A model generated the notes under the pieces. It was given only the letters and a program-made list of their open reading frames with translations, was not told where the DNA came from and did no database searches. The translations under genes were made by a program, and so were the position numbers. A stretch of 43,010 nt of DNA from a virus, in IMG/VR virus record IMGVR_UViG_3300028589_000016, positions 1 to 43,010 of that record; one strand, given 5' to 3'. Position 1 is the first letter of the stretch; the number at the start of each line of letters is the position of its first letter. Of this stretch, positions 36,576 to 43,010 are shown in pieces.

Positions 36576-37949
36576 ATGAACTTCAAGCGGACTACGGCGA
36601 GCGGCATCACGCAGTACATCGCTGAGGGCGAGTCGTTCCGTTACAGTGCCCAGCGCAACGGCAAGGTGTGGGCACTGATCGTCACCAAGCTGCGCACCGT
36701 CGCCGGTATCCGCGTGGCTGCCGACGGTCCCCCGCACAAGATCGCCACTCACGACACGCTGGCGCTCTGCAAGGCCGTTTCCGGCGAGTTCGAGACGCTG
36801 GGGGACGACTACCGGAGCGCCGACCACGGCCACCGCGAGCGGTACACCGAAGCGGTTCAGCGCGCCTACGGCGTGACCACCGAAACGCAGGCGGAAGAGC
36901 CTGCCACCACTGAAGGGGAGACGGACATGACGAACGGTAACGACGTGAACACGGAAGAGGGCCGTAAGGTGCTCGACCAGATCATCGCCAACATCGAGCG
37001 GGCCCGTTCGCTGGCGACTGAGGACAACGCGGACGCCCTTGAGACGCTGGGCAAGGAGACCGAGACGCTGATCTCCTCTCTGTCTGGCAGGGGCAGCATC
37101 AAGCACAAGAAGGACTATCGGGACGCGTGGAAGGCTGCCGTTGAGGCCGCGCAGGCTGCCCGTAAGGCCGAGGTCGCGCAGGTCGAGAGCAAGGGCTACG
37201 CCGAATACGACGGTGTGCCCGAGCTGATCGCCATGGGCGCTGAGCGGGTCGCCGAGGGCGTTCGCCTTCAGGTCAAGGTGGGCACGCTCGCCAAGGAAAT
37301 CGCCTCTATCGGTCTCGACGTGGTGCGCCGCCTGCCCAACCGCGAGGGTAACCCGGACATCATGATGACCAGTCAGGAAGCGCGCGACGCCATGAGCGCC
37401 CTGTACGCCAAGGCTGGTGAAGGCTTTGAGCACACGTTCGAGAATGAGCAGTCGCTGAAGAAGTTGCAGCGCAGCGTGCAGTACTACCGGACCGACATCC
37501 GCGCCGAGTACCTGCTGAGCCTTGACGGGGACAGCGCTGAGGCGCAGGCCGAGCGGGAACTGTTCGGCAAGGTGCTGGAGTCCAAGCCGGAAGAGACGCC
37601 CGTTTCCGAGTGGCTCGCCCAGCAGTACGGGACGGCGCTGAAGGGCAAGGCCGCGATCGAGCGGGAAAAGTGGCAGGCCGCGCAGGCCATCGAGTCGGGC
37701 ACCCCGGCCAGCAGCGAGGGTGAGGGCGAGGGGTCCGGCGAGGGTGAGGGCAGCGACAGCGCCAGCACCACGCCGACCGACACGCCGGACGACCGTATCC
37801 GCGCGGTGGTGAAGCGGCTGAAGGCAGACGTGATCAAGGCCAAGCCGGAAGACTTCAGCAAGGCCACCGACGAGACGAAGGAAGCGGTCCGGAGCGAACT
37901 GGAAGAGCTCTACGAAGCGCTTAAGAAGATGATCACCGCGACCCTGTAG
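36576..37949 (+). CDS. Large operator-controlled protein, 457 aa, with an internal start
   Basis: The protein has an N-terminal domain of about 100 residues (MNFKRTTASGITQYIAEGES, HKIATHDTLALCKAVSG), an acidic linker, a mostly helical central domain (residues about 125-375, with YAEYDGVPELIAMGAERVAEGVRL), a Ser/Gly/Glu repeat tract (SSEGEGEGSGEGEGSDSAS) and a helical C-terminus. An in-frame ATG at 36927 has GAAGGGGAG upstream and would give a 340-residue form without the first domain. Third codon positions look richer in G and C than in neighbouring genes, as in a highly expressed gene. It looks like a family common in Streptomyces phages, but I know no function. It is under the strongest-looking operator-controlled promoter. 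Confidence 0.72.
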   Translation: MNFKRTTASGITQYIAEGESFRYSAQRNGKVWALIVTKLRTVAGIRVAADGPPHKIATHDTLALCKAVSGEFETLGDDYRSADHGHRERYTEAVQRAYGVTTETQAEEPATTEGETDMTNGNDVNTEEGRKVLDQIIANIERARSLATEDNADALETLGKETETLISSLSGRGSIKHKKDYRDAWKAAVEAAQAARKAEVAQVESKGYAEYDGVPELIAMGAERVAEGVRLQVKVGTLAKEIASIGLDVVRRLPNREGNPDIMMTSQEARDAMSALYAKAGEGFEHTFENEQSLKKLQRSVQYYRTDIRAEYLLSLDGDSAEAQAERELFGKVLESKPEETPVSEWLAQQYGTALKGKAAIEREKWQAAQAIESGTPASSEGEGEGSGEGEGSDSASTTPTDTPDDRIRAVVKRLKADVIKAKPEDFSKATDETKEAVRSELEELYEALKKMITATL

Positions 37950-37972
37950 GGCGCACCGACCACGTAAGGCAT

Positions 37973-37998
37973 GGGGGGTCCGGGATAACCGGGCCCCC
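37973..37998 (+). terminator. Intrinsic terminator
   Basis: GGGGGTCCGG-GATAA-CCGGGCCCCC, 10-bp stem, followed by TCTCACGTTT. Confidence 0.75.
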
Positions 37999-38016
37999 TC
38001 TCACGTTTGGAGCGAC

Positions 38017-38214
38017 ATGGAACACCTGAACTGCCAAGGCTGCACCGATGACCACACACGCGAGCCGGGACCGATTCAGTTCATCGTGCGGCCGGTGAAG
38101 GCTGGCCACGCTGATAATTCGTTCACCTGTGAGCGCCACCTAGCCATGGTGGTCCGGGCGTACGGTCGGCAGGGGTTCGCCTGTCACGTCAGAACCATCC
38201 GTCTGACGCCCTGA
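38017..38214 (+). CDS. Small Cys/His-rich protein, 65 aa
   Basis: ATG at 38017 with TTTGGAG upstream. CQGC near residue 7 and CERHLAMVVRAYG with a second C/H pair near 38-41 suggest one zinc site. The rest is basic. No family is recognised. It lies between two terminators, so it may be read through from the gene upstream. Confidence 0.6.
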   Translation: MEHLNCQGCTDDHTREPGPIQFIVRPVKAGHADNSFTCERHLAMVVRAYGRQGFACHVRTIRLTP

Positions 38215-38236
38215 GTGCCTCTATGAGCGCCTTCTA

Positions 38237-38275
38237 GCCCCATCTGGCCCCTGAGGTCAGGTGGGGTTCTTTCAT
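38237..38275 (+). terminator. Probable terminator
   Basis: CCCCATCTGG pairs imperfectly with TCAGGTGGGG and is followed by TTCTTT. It is 75 nt ahead of nested dyad copy B, the same spacing as at the first copy. Confidence 0.65.
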
Positions 38276-38350
38276 GCCCGCAGAGAGCCGTACAGACGTT
38301 GTCACGTAGCGTCGGTGGTCTGCCGACACAGCGTAGTCAGCGCCAGAGCA

Positions 38351-38444
38351 AGTGACGAAGTGACGATTTAGACCCCACTTCAGTAATCCCTAAGAGTTTC
38401 TATAGCGATTACTGGACTGCCCATCAAATCGTCACTTCGTCACT
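38351..38444. repeat. Nested dyad element, copy B
   Basis: Perfect 19-bp outer arms (38351-38369 and 38426-38444), each a tandem GTGACGAA-GTGACGAT-type repeat, with inner AGTAATC/GATTACT arms. It shares TAGACCCCACT, GTTTCTATAGCGATTAC and GCCCATC with copy A at 15271-15365. It ends two bases before GGTAACC of the directional element. Confidence 0.85.
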
Positions 38445-38446
38445 AG

Positions 38447-38462
38447 GTAACCGACCCGCTAG
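38447..38462 (+). promoter_or_regulatory. Directional element ahead of the exonuclease (one base change)
   Basis: GTAACCGACCCGCTAG. It directly follows the nested dyad and lies 33 nt before the exonuclease start. Confidence 0.72.
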
Positions 38463-38495
38463 CCCTCAGTCGTACAGACGACGAAAGGGGCCCTA

Positions 38496-39326
38496 GTGGG
38501 AATCCGCACTATCCAGCGCAGTGGCGCGCGGTTTTACTTCAACGAAGATTTTCCGGAGATCAAGTATCCGGGAGTCACGTCCGTAATCGGCATGCTGCCT
38601 AAGCCGTTCCTTGCTTTCTGGCAGGCGAAGATGGTGGCCGAACTGGCCGTTGACTCGCTGGAGTTCATCGAGCAGATGGCGCAGCGGGACCGTGACGGCG
38701 CTATCCAGTATCTGAAGGGCGCTGCGAACCGGTACACCAAGCATCGTGCCGGTATCGGCTCTCAGGCGCATGACCTGTTTGAGCGCATGATTAGGGGCGA
38801 GCGGCTGGCGCGTGTGCACCCGGACATGGCCCCGTACCAGCGCCATTTCGGTGAGTTCCTTGACCTGGTTCAGCCCGAGTTGGTTCGCGCTGAGGATGTG
38901 GCGTGGTCCGATGAGCATGAATACGCCGGATCGTTTGATGCCGTGCTGCGTCTGCGTCTCGATGACCAGGGCCGACCGGACCCCGCTGGCGATCCGGCCC
39001 TTGTGATGACGGACTGGAAGACGTCCAAGAGCACATATCCGGAAGTGGCTTTGCAGATGGCTGCATACGCTCACGCTGACTTCATCATCGCGCCGGACGG
39101 TAGTCGCGAGCCGATGCCCGAGTTTGACGGCGCGTGTGTCCTGCACATCACTGACGAGACGTGGGCATTCAAGCCGGTCCGTATCGACCAGTCGGATGTG
39201 TTTGAGCACTTCCTGTCTCTGCGCCACACGTTCGAGTGGGACAAGCGCGTCTCTAAGACGGTGCTGGGGGACCCCATCGCGACGGGTACGGGTGGTCTGG
39301 TCACCGGCACTCAGCGGAGGGCGTAG
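38496..39326 (+). CDS. RecB/Cas4-type exonuclease (PD-(D/E)XK)
   Basis: 276 residues from a GTG with AAAGGGG upstream. The residues of the nuclease are in place: H92 in IGSQAHDLFERM, SFDAVL with D148, DWKTSK with D173 and K175, and QMAAYA with Q187. These are the motifs of RecB-family/Cas4-like exonucleases common in actinophages. It probably processes DNA ends in recombination or replication. It is the first gene behind dyad copy B and a directional element. The product beginning is MGIRTIQRSGARFYF. Confidence 0.88.
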   Translation: MGIRTIQRSGARFYFNEDFPEIKYPGVTSVIGMLPKPFLAFWQAKMVAELAVDSLEFIEQMAQRDRDGAIQYLKGAANRYTKHRAGIGSQAHDLFERMIRGERLARVHPDMAPYQRHFGEFLDLVQPELVRAEDVAWSDEHEYAGSFDAVLRLRLDDQGRPDPAGDPALVMTDWKTSKSTYPEVALQMAAYAHADFIIAPDGSREPMPEFDGACVLHITDETWAFKPVRIDQSDVFEHFLSLRHTFEWDKRVSKTVLGDPIATGTGGLVTGTQRRA

Positions 39327-39328
39327 GC

Positions 39329-39466
39329 GTGCGCACAGTGGCATCCCTTGCGGCTCTCACGCTGGTCGCTGCTGTCGGCATCTGGGCGTGGTTCTTCGGC
39401 CCGTGTGACCTGTACCGGTTCACAGCGTCCGCAGATGTGCCGGGGCGCTGCCTGATGGGCGAGTAA
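39329..39466 (+). CDS. Tiny membrane protein, 45 aa
   Basis: GTG at 39329, three bases after the exonuclease stop. Residues about 3-23 (TVASLAALTLVAAVGIWAWFF) form one membrane segment, followed by GPCDLYRFT and a second cysteine. GGAGGG upstream is a good ribosome binding site. The TAA stop belongs to the directional element at 39463. Function unknown. Confidence 0.6.
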   Translation: MRTVASLAALTLVAAVGIWAWFFGPCDLYRFTASADVPGRCLMGE

Positions 39467-39478
39467 CCGACTCGCTAG
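39463..39478 (+). promoter_or_regulatory. Directional 16-nt element ahead of the directionality factor
   Basis: GTAACCGACTCGCTAG, overlapping the previous stop codon and followed 12 nt later by a 13-bp hairpin. Confidence 0.75.
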
Positions 39479-39490
39479 CCACTGATCGGA

Positions 39491-39530
39491 GGGGGCAGGG
39501 CAGTTGACGGTGTGCCTGCCCTGCCCCCTT
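39491..39530 (+). terminator. Perfect 13-bp hairpin
   Basis: GGGGGCAGGGCAG pairs with CTGCCCTGCCCCC around a 12-nt loop and is followed by TTCCC. It lies after the directional element and 46 nt before the next ATG, so it would have to be passed by any transcript from that element. Confidence 0.75.
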
Positions 39531-39574
39531 CCCAAGTCACAGACCCTGCGCGCATTCACAGAAAGCGGTATCCC

Positions 39575-40297
39575 ATGGCTCTTCGCATTTTCGACACTGA
39601 CCCTGAGGCCAAGGCTAAGGCGGACAAGGCTGCGGCTGCCCGCGATAAGCCGAAGTTCGAGCGGCCGGTTTTCCAGTTCCGCTCGGGCATGCAGGTTGAC
39701 CGTAAGCCGGTCAGCCTCGCTCACTGGCGTGTTCTGACCGATGACCCGAGCGTGGCGCAGGGCATCGCGGAACTGATGGGCGGGACCCCCGACGAGTATG
39801 ACCCGACGAAGGACATGAACCTGCATGTTCTGACCGAGTCGACCAGCGTTGAGATTGTCATCAACGGCAGCAAGGCCATTGAGGACAAGCTGATTCTCTG
39901 GGGTCCGGGTGGTCCGATCCATGAGTGTGACGGTGAGTTCTACCTGTCGCCTCCGGAGGACAAGGGCCAGCCGTGCGGTTGCCCCCGAACGATGGCTCAG
40001 CGTAAGGACCTTGCGCGGAAGCGTCGGGGCCCGTCGCCTTCTATCAACGTGACTTTCCGTCTCGCTGGCGCTGGTTACGAACTTGGTGCGGGCAAGCTGA
40101 TCGCAACTGCATGGTCGCTGGCTGAGGTCATCCATGAGGTGAAGAACGATCTTGACGCCATCGGTGGTGAGGCGCTCTGTCGGCTGGAGATCGAGCAGGT
40201 GAATTACGTGAACCGCGAGGGTGTCAGCGTTGAGTTCCGTAAGCCGGTTATCACCGTGCTTGGTTCCTACAATGACGCGATTGCCGAAGAGCGCTAG
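39575..40297 (+). CDS. phiC31 Gp3-like recombination directionality factor (probable)
   Basis: 240 residues. LRIFDTDPEAKAKADKAAA at the start, RSGMQVDRKPVSLAHWRVLT, ELMGGTPDEY, IHECDGEFYLSPPEDKGQPCGCP, then KRRGPSPSINVTFRL and KPVITVLGSY match the actinophage family related to the phiC31 Gp3 excision factor. In phiC31, Gp3 binds the integrase and turns it from integration to excision. The gene is 26 kb from the integrase (or about 14 kb round the circle) and lies behind a directional element, so the two can be timed separately. The ATG at 39575 is the first start compatible with the family's N-terminus. Confidence 0.8.
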   Translation: MALRIFDTDPEAKAKADKAAAARDKPKFERPVFQFRSGMQVDRKPVSLAHWRVLTDDPSVAQGIAELMGGTPDEYDPTKDMNLHVLTESTSVEIVINGSKAIEDKLILWGPGGPIHECDGEFYLSPPEDKGQPCGCPRTMAQRKDLARKRRGPSPSINVTFRLAGAGYELGAGKLIATAWSLAEVIHEVKNDLDAIGGEALCRLEIEQVNYVNREGVSVEFRKPVITVLGSYNDAIAEER

Positions 40298-40309
40298 GGG
40301 CGTTGACCG

Positions 40310-40495
40310 ATGCCGCTGAATGAGACTCAGCGGACTCAGACAGTGGGTGTGCTGCGTATGGCCAGTGACGAATACGTGGCACTGCCCCTGTGGGAGTTCC
40401 ACCCCCATTACCGGTCAGCCGTTCTGAGTGAGCGACGCAGGCGCAACATCCTGCAAGGCGACCCGGAACCGATCGGTGACCCCGAGTTTTCGTGA
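40310..40495 (+). CDS. Hypothetical protein, 61 aa
   Basis: ATG at 40310, 12 bases after the stop of the directionality factor. The product begins MPLNETQRTQTVGVLRMAS and contains YVALPLWEFHPHYRSAVLSERRRRNIL, with a basic centre. No known family. It overlaps the next frame by GTGA, so it is in the same operon. Confidence 0.6.
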   Translation: MPLNETQRTQTVGVLRMASDEYVALPLWEFHPHYRSAVLSERRRRNILQGDPEPIGDPEFS

Positions 40496-40833
40496 GCGCT
40501 GACAGCGCCTACGCCATGTTGTTTGTTCTGGCCATGTCTGCCGCTGGTGTTGCCGCAGGCGTGGCCCTTTTTCTCCGGAGAGAGGTTCACCCCATGCCCC
40601 TTTACGAAGTTCGCCGCACTGACGCTGTCCAGCCGGGGGAGTTCGATAACGCCCTTGTGATCGCTGGTGGTCGGGCGCGTGCCCGTGCTGCTGTTGCCCA
40701 TCTGGTGCCCAAGGGTGCCAGCGTTGAGGCGCTGCGAGTCGAGACTGTGAATCAGCCGACTGCCCTACTGGCCGCTTATTTCGATGAGCGTCCGGCCGGG
40801 TCGGATTTCCCTGAGGCTGATGAAGCCTGGTAA
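40492..40833 (+). CDS. Small conserved protein with optional membrane anchor
   Basis: 113 residues from the GTG at 40492 that overlaps the previous stop. Residues about 7-28 (YAMLFVLAMSAAGVAAGVAL) form a membrane helix, followed by the soluble domain MPLYEVRRTD... DEAW. A second in-frame start, ATG 40594, has a much stronger GGAGAGAGG site and gives the 79-residue domain alone. Both forms are plausible: an anchored and a free one. The C-terminal part is the same as the partial gene at 2-235. Function unknown. Confidence 0.6.
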   Translation: MSADSAYAMLFVLAMSAAGVAAGVALFLRREVHPMPLYEVRRTDAVQPGEFDNALVIAGGRARARAAVAHLVPKGASVEALRVETVNQPTALLAAYFDERPAGSDFPEADEAW

Positions 40834-40963
40834 CGCCAACTGCCCCGTTCTCAGCGCTAGTCGCTGGGTTCGGGGCCAGTGGCAGTAGAGAGCAACCCCA
40901 GCGCTGAGGAGAGACAGCGTGGCGTTCATTTTCACTGCACAGGGCGATCCTAGGAGAGAGAAC

Positions 40964-41278
40964 ATGGCTGACTTCAAGGCTGGAGACAAGGTCACCTATC
41001 GGGGCATGGTCATGCCCGCAGAGGTTCTGTCGGGCCCGCACCGTACGACCGGTCAGCGGCTGCGCTATCTCATCCGCAAGGCGGACGGGAATGTGTCGCT
41101 GGTGCCGGTGACTGATCTTCAGCGAGTCGTCCCCCGGCTGGACAAGGTGTCCGGGACGCTCAGCATGCACATTTACGGCCGTCCCTGGTCGGCGCTGGAC
41201 ACTCCCCGGAGGATGCAGATTGCGACCGCTGCGGTTGCGGCGATCCGTATCGCGGACGAGACGCGCGGAGAGGCGTAA
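40964..41278 (+). CDS. Hypothetical protein, 104 aa (repeat copy of 366-680)
   Basis: Identical copy in the right terminal redundancy, including both candidate starts (GTG 40919 and ATG 40964). Not a separate gene in the unit genome. Confidence 0.7.
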   Translation: MADFKAGDKVTYRGMVMPAEVLSGPHRTTGQRLRYLIRKADGNVSLVPVTDLQRVVPRLDKVSGTLSMHIYGRPWSALDTPRRMQIATAAVAAIRIADETRGEA

Positions 41279-41280
41279 GC

Positions 41281-41565
41281 ATGGGGAAGCGTGGGGTAGT
41301 TACCGACTATGCCGGTGAGGAACTGTACGCCGGTGATCTGGTGACGTACGCAGTGCGGGCGGGCAACCGAGTGCGCATGACTGACGCTGTCGTGCAGGAT
41401 GTCACCACTGAGAACGTGGGGGGCCGTCTGCGTCCGATGCTGCTGGTACAGCCGACCGGCCATGAGTCCGGGTTCACGCGTCGCCGGACGCTCGATCCGG
41501 TGAAGATCAGCGCGGAACATGTCCGGCTGGTCACTCCAGACTTTGTCAACCAGGGCGAGGAGTAG
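41281..41565 (+). CDS. Hypothetical protein, 94 aa (repeat copy of 683-967)
   Basis: Identical copy in the right terminal redundancy; see the left copy. The terminator copy is at 41573-41602. Confidence 0.75.
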   Translation: MGKRGVVTDYAGEELYAGDLVTYAVRAGNRVRMTDAVVQDVTTENVGGRLRPMLLVQPTGHESGFTRRRTLDPVKISAEHVRLVTPDFVNQGEE

Positions 41566-41620
41566 GGGAGTTGGGGTCAGTGGGTTATCGCCCGCTGGCC
41601 CCTCTCTGCGTTGAGGCAGG

Positions 41621-41634
41621 TACGAATTTTCGTA
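41621..41634. promoter_or_regulatory. Operator palindrome (repeat copy of 1023-1036)
   Basis: TACGAATTTTCGTA in the right terminal redundancy, identical to the left copy. Confidence 0.8.
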
Positions 41635-41646
41635 GGAGGTACGCCC

Positions 41647-41823
41647 GTGGAACGGGCTATCAGAGTGGGGAATGCCCCCGCAATGGGTGACGTGCGCACG
41701 CTGGGGGAGGGTGACACGCTATGGATTGAGTCCCCGATACGCGAGTCGCGCGAGTGGTGCCGTTACGTGGATGCTGTCCGCCATGCCGTGACGCGTGGCG
41801 CTGATGTTAGGTGGCTACGGTGA
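41647..41823 (+). CDS. Hypothetical protein, 58 aa (repeat copy of 1049-1225)
   Basis: Identical copy in the right terminal redundancy, with the same operator-overlapping ribosome binding site. Confidence 0.65.
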   Translation: MERAIRVGNAPAMGDVRTLGEGDTLWIESPIRESREWCRYVDAVRHAVTRGADVRWLR

Positions 41824-42242
41824 AGGTATGCCGACTATGCGGGCGGGGACGGCCCGCCTCTGAATTCCTCGCCGGTAAGGCGAAGAAACCAACAAGCGCA
41901 TGCGCGTCATGTCGCCGGAAGCGCCAGCAGCAACACATACGCAACTTCTATCGGTCGCTTCCCCCGGACAAGCGCCACGAACTGACGCACAAGCGTAGGG
42001 CGCAGGCGTATGGCGTTGAACATGTGCCGTACAGCCGTACGGAGATTCTTGCCCGCTGGGGGCACCGGTGCGCGTACTGCTCTGCGCTGGCCACTCATCT
42101 GGATCACGTACACCCGCTGTCCAAGGGTGGCGCTGATGTGGAACACAACATCGTGCCAGCGTGCGCGACCTGCAATCTTTCCAAGGGTGCCAAGACACTT
42201 GCGGAGTGGTCAGAGTCGTTCGGTTCGGAGCCTCCGTTCTAG
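41811..42242 (+). CDS. HNH endonuclease (repeat copy of 1213-1644)
   Basis: Identical copy in the right terminal redundancy, with the same zinc and HNH motifs. Confidence 0.9.
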   Translation: MATVKVCRLCGRGRPASEFLAGKAKKPTSACASCRRKRQQQHIRNFYRSLPPDKRHELTHKRRAQAYGVEHVPYSRTEILARWGHRCAYCSALATHLDHVHPLSKGGADVEHNIVPACATCNLSKGAKTLAEWSESFGSEPPF

Positions 42243-42258
42243 GTAACCGACTCGCTAG
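42243..42258 (+). promoter_or_regulatory. Directional 16-nt element (repeat copy of 1645-1660)
   Basis: GTAACCGACTCGCTAG ahead of the partial primase copy. Confidence 0.75.
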
Positions 42259-42284
42259 CCCCTCAGCGAACGAAAGGGGAAACG

Positions 42285-43010
42285 GTGCTTTTCAATGACC
42301 TACTGAGCCGGTTCGCTGAGGTGACCGAACAGAGTGACGGCGGGTTCCTCGCTGTGTGCCCCTCGCACGGGGATTCCCGCCCGTCGCTGCGCATTTGGAT
42401 TGGCGACGATCGCAAGGGCCGACTCACCTGCCGCGCAGGCTGCGCCACCAAGGATGTGGTTGCTGCGGCTGGTCTGACTTGGGGAGACCTGTTCAACATC
42501 GAAGGTGACGCACCGACCGTATCCAGCGCCAAACCTGAGTTGGTCGGTCCGAAGCACGTGGCGGCGCTTGACGGTTACGCGCGGGATGCTGCCGACCGGC
42601 TGACCGACTTCAGCGACGAATGGTCGACGATCGCGCGCAACTACCTCAACGATCGGTTCGGCATGTCCGTCGAGACTGCCTACAACCTTGGGGTTGGGGT
42701 GGACGACACGACGGTAAACCCTCTCTTCGGTGCGCTGAGCACGGCCTACAAGCGCTATGCGCGGCTGACGGTGCCTCTGCTCGACTTTGCCGGTACTCCG
42801 CGCGGCTTGCAGGGGCGTGACCTTACCGGCCAGTGTCCGGGGCGCTGGGTGTCGCTGAGCAACCCGGAAGGCTTCAGATGGGCCCCTTACGGCGTGTTCA
42901 AGGGTGATGGGGGTTACGGGGTCACCCTGGTGACTGAAGGGCCCGGTGATGGCCTTACGGGCGTCGCAGTGGGCTACGACGTGGTCATGGTCCGGGGCGC
43001 TGCCCTGGTC
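42285..43010 (+). CDS. DNA primase-helicase, 3'-truncated by the window edge (repeat copy)
   Basis: The first 242 codons of the gene at 1687-4131, covering the zinc motif and the start of the Toprim part. Six of the seven differences between the terminal copies are here (42647, 42746, 42887, 42896, 42905, 42947); all are third-position changes that keep the amino acid (Leu, Ala, Pro, Val, Gly, Gly). Confidence 0.93.
   Translation, partial: MLFNDLLSRFAEVTEQSDGGFLAVCPSHGDSRPSLRIWIGDDRKGRLTCRAGCATKDVVAAAGLTWGDLFNIEGDAPTVSSAKPELVGPKHVAALDGYARDAADRLTDFSDEWSTIARNYLNDRFGMSVETAYNLGVGVDDTTVNPLFGALSTAYKRYARLTVPLLDFAGTPRGLQGRDLTGQCPGRWVSLSNPEGFRWAPYGVFKGDGGYGVTLVTEGPGDGLTGVAVGYDVVMVRGAALV

Larger units (their letters stand above)
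40599..43010. repeat. Terminal redundancy, right copy
   Basis: Second copy of bases 1-2412. Genes here duplicate those of the left end and should be counted once. The differences lie at 40602, 42647, 42746, 42887, 42896, 42905 and 42947, each in a third codon position and each synonymous. Confidence 0.97.

Noticed and set aside
35925-37433. 502-codon minus-strand open frame opposite two plus-strand genes
   Set aside because: It reads through an operator, two promoters and a terminator of the plus strand and has a His/Arg/Leu-rich shadow composition.

Overview
The window is a GC-rich, almost entirely plus-strand genome of a temperate tailed phage (siphovirus) of an actinobacterium, most likely a Streptomyces-type host. 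The evidence is a complete head and tail morphogenesis operon with a tape measure, a large serine integrase, a flavin-dependent thymidylate synthase, GTG/TTG starts, a leaderless integrase promoter, and protein families typical of Streptomyces phages. Bases 40599-43010 repeat bases 1-2412 at an offset of 40598. The unit genome is therefore about 40.6 kb and the contig runs past its own closure point. The two copies differ at only seven positions, all synonymous.

Layout. 1-6076 holds small unknown genes, an HNH nuclease, a primase-SF3 helicase and a family A DNA polymerase. 6077-8596 holds a non-coding leader, a sigma-70-like factor and a split Endo VII/HNH-like pair. 8660-11761 holds nucleotide metabolism genes (ThyX, dCMP deaminase) among short early-type genes. 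11795-15138 holds an isolated gene with its own upstream region, small genes, the serine integrase and an overlapping zinc protein. 15139-15929 is non-coding, with a nested dyad element and three tRNAs. 15977-17252 has two minus-strand genes and an HNH nuclease. 17347-33888 is the virion operon: terminases, portal, MuF-like protein, scaffold, capsid, connectors, tail tube, frameshifted chaperones, tape measure, tail tip protein and beta-helix tail spike. 33984-35257 is lysis. 35309-40833 holds a dNMP kinase, two operator-controlled genes, a RecB/Cas4-type exonuclease, a phiC31 Gp3-like directionality factor and small genes.

Regulation is the most distinctive part. A 14-bp palindrome, TACGAANNTTCGTA, occurs at 15 different intergenic places. 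Seven copies sit just upstream of sigma-70-type promoters, six of these exactly 6 nt from the -35 box and two of the seven facing the minus strand. At least six copies lie inside larger inverted repeats, several of them terminator-like. This resembles a genome-wide repressor network of the phiC31 CIR or L5/Bxb1 stoperator kind, but no repressor gene is obvious. A second, directional 16-nt element, GTAACCGACTCGCTAG, occurs at eight places, always on the plus strand and always just ahead of a gene or the tRNA cluster. It may be a promoter for the phage's own sigma factor or an RNA antitermination signal. A third element, a roughly 94-bp nested dyad with tandem GTGACGA repeats, occurs twice 23 kb apart and may be a replication origin pair.

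Working together: early host-type promoters controlled by the palindrome would express small takeover genes; the sigma factor and the directional element could switch on replication, recombination, tRNA and lysis genes; the integrase and the distant directionality factor would set integration and excision.
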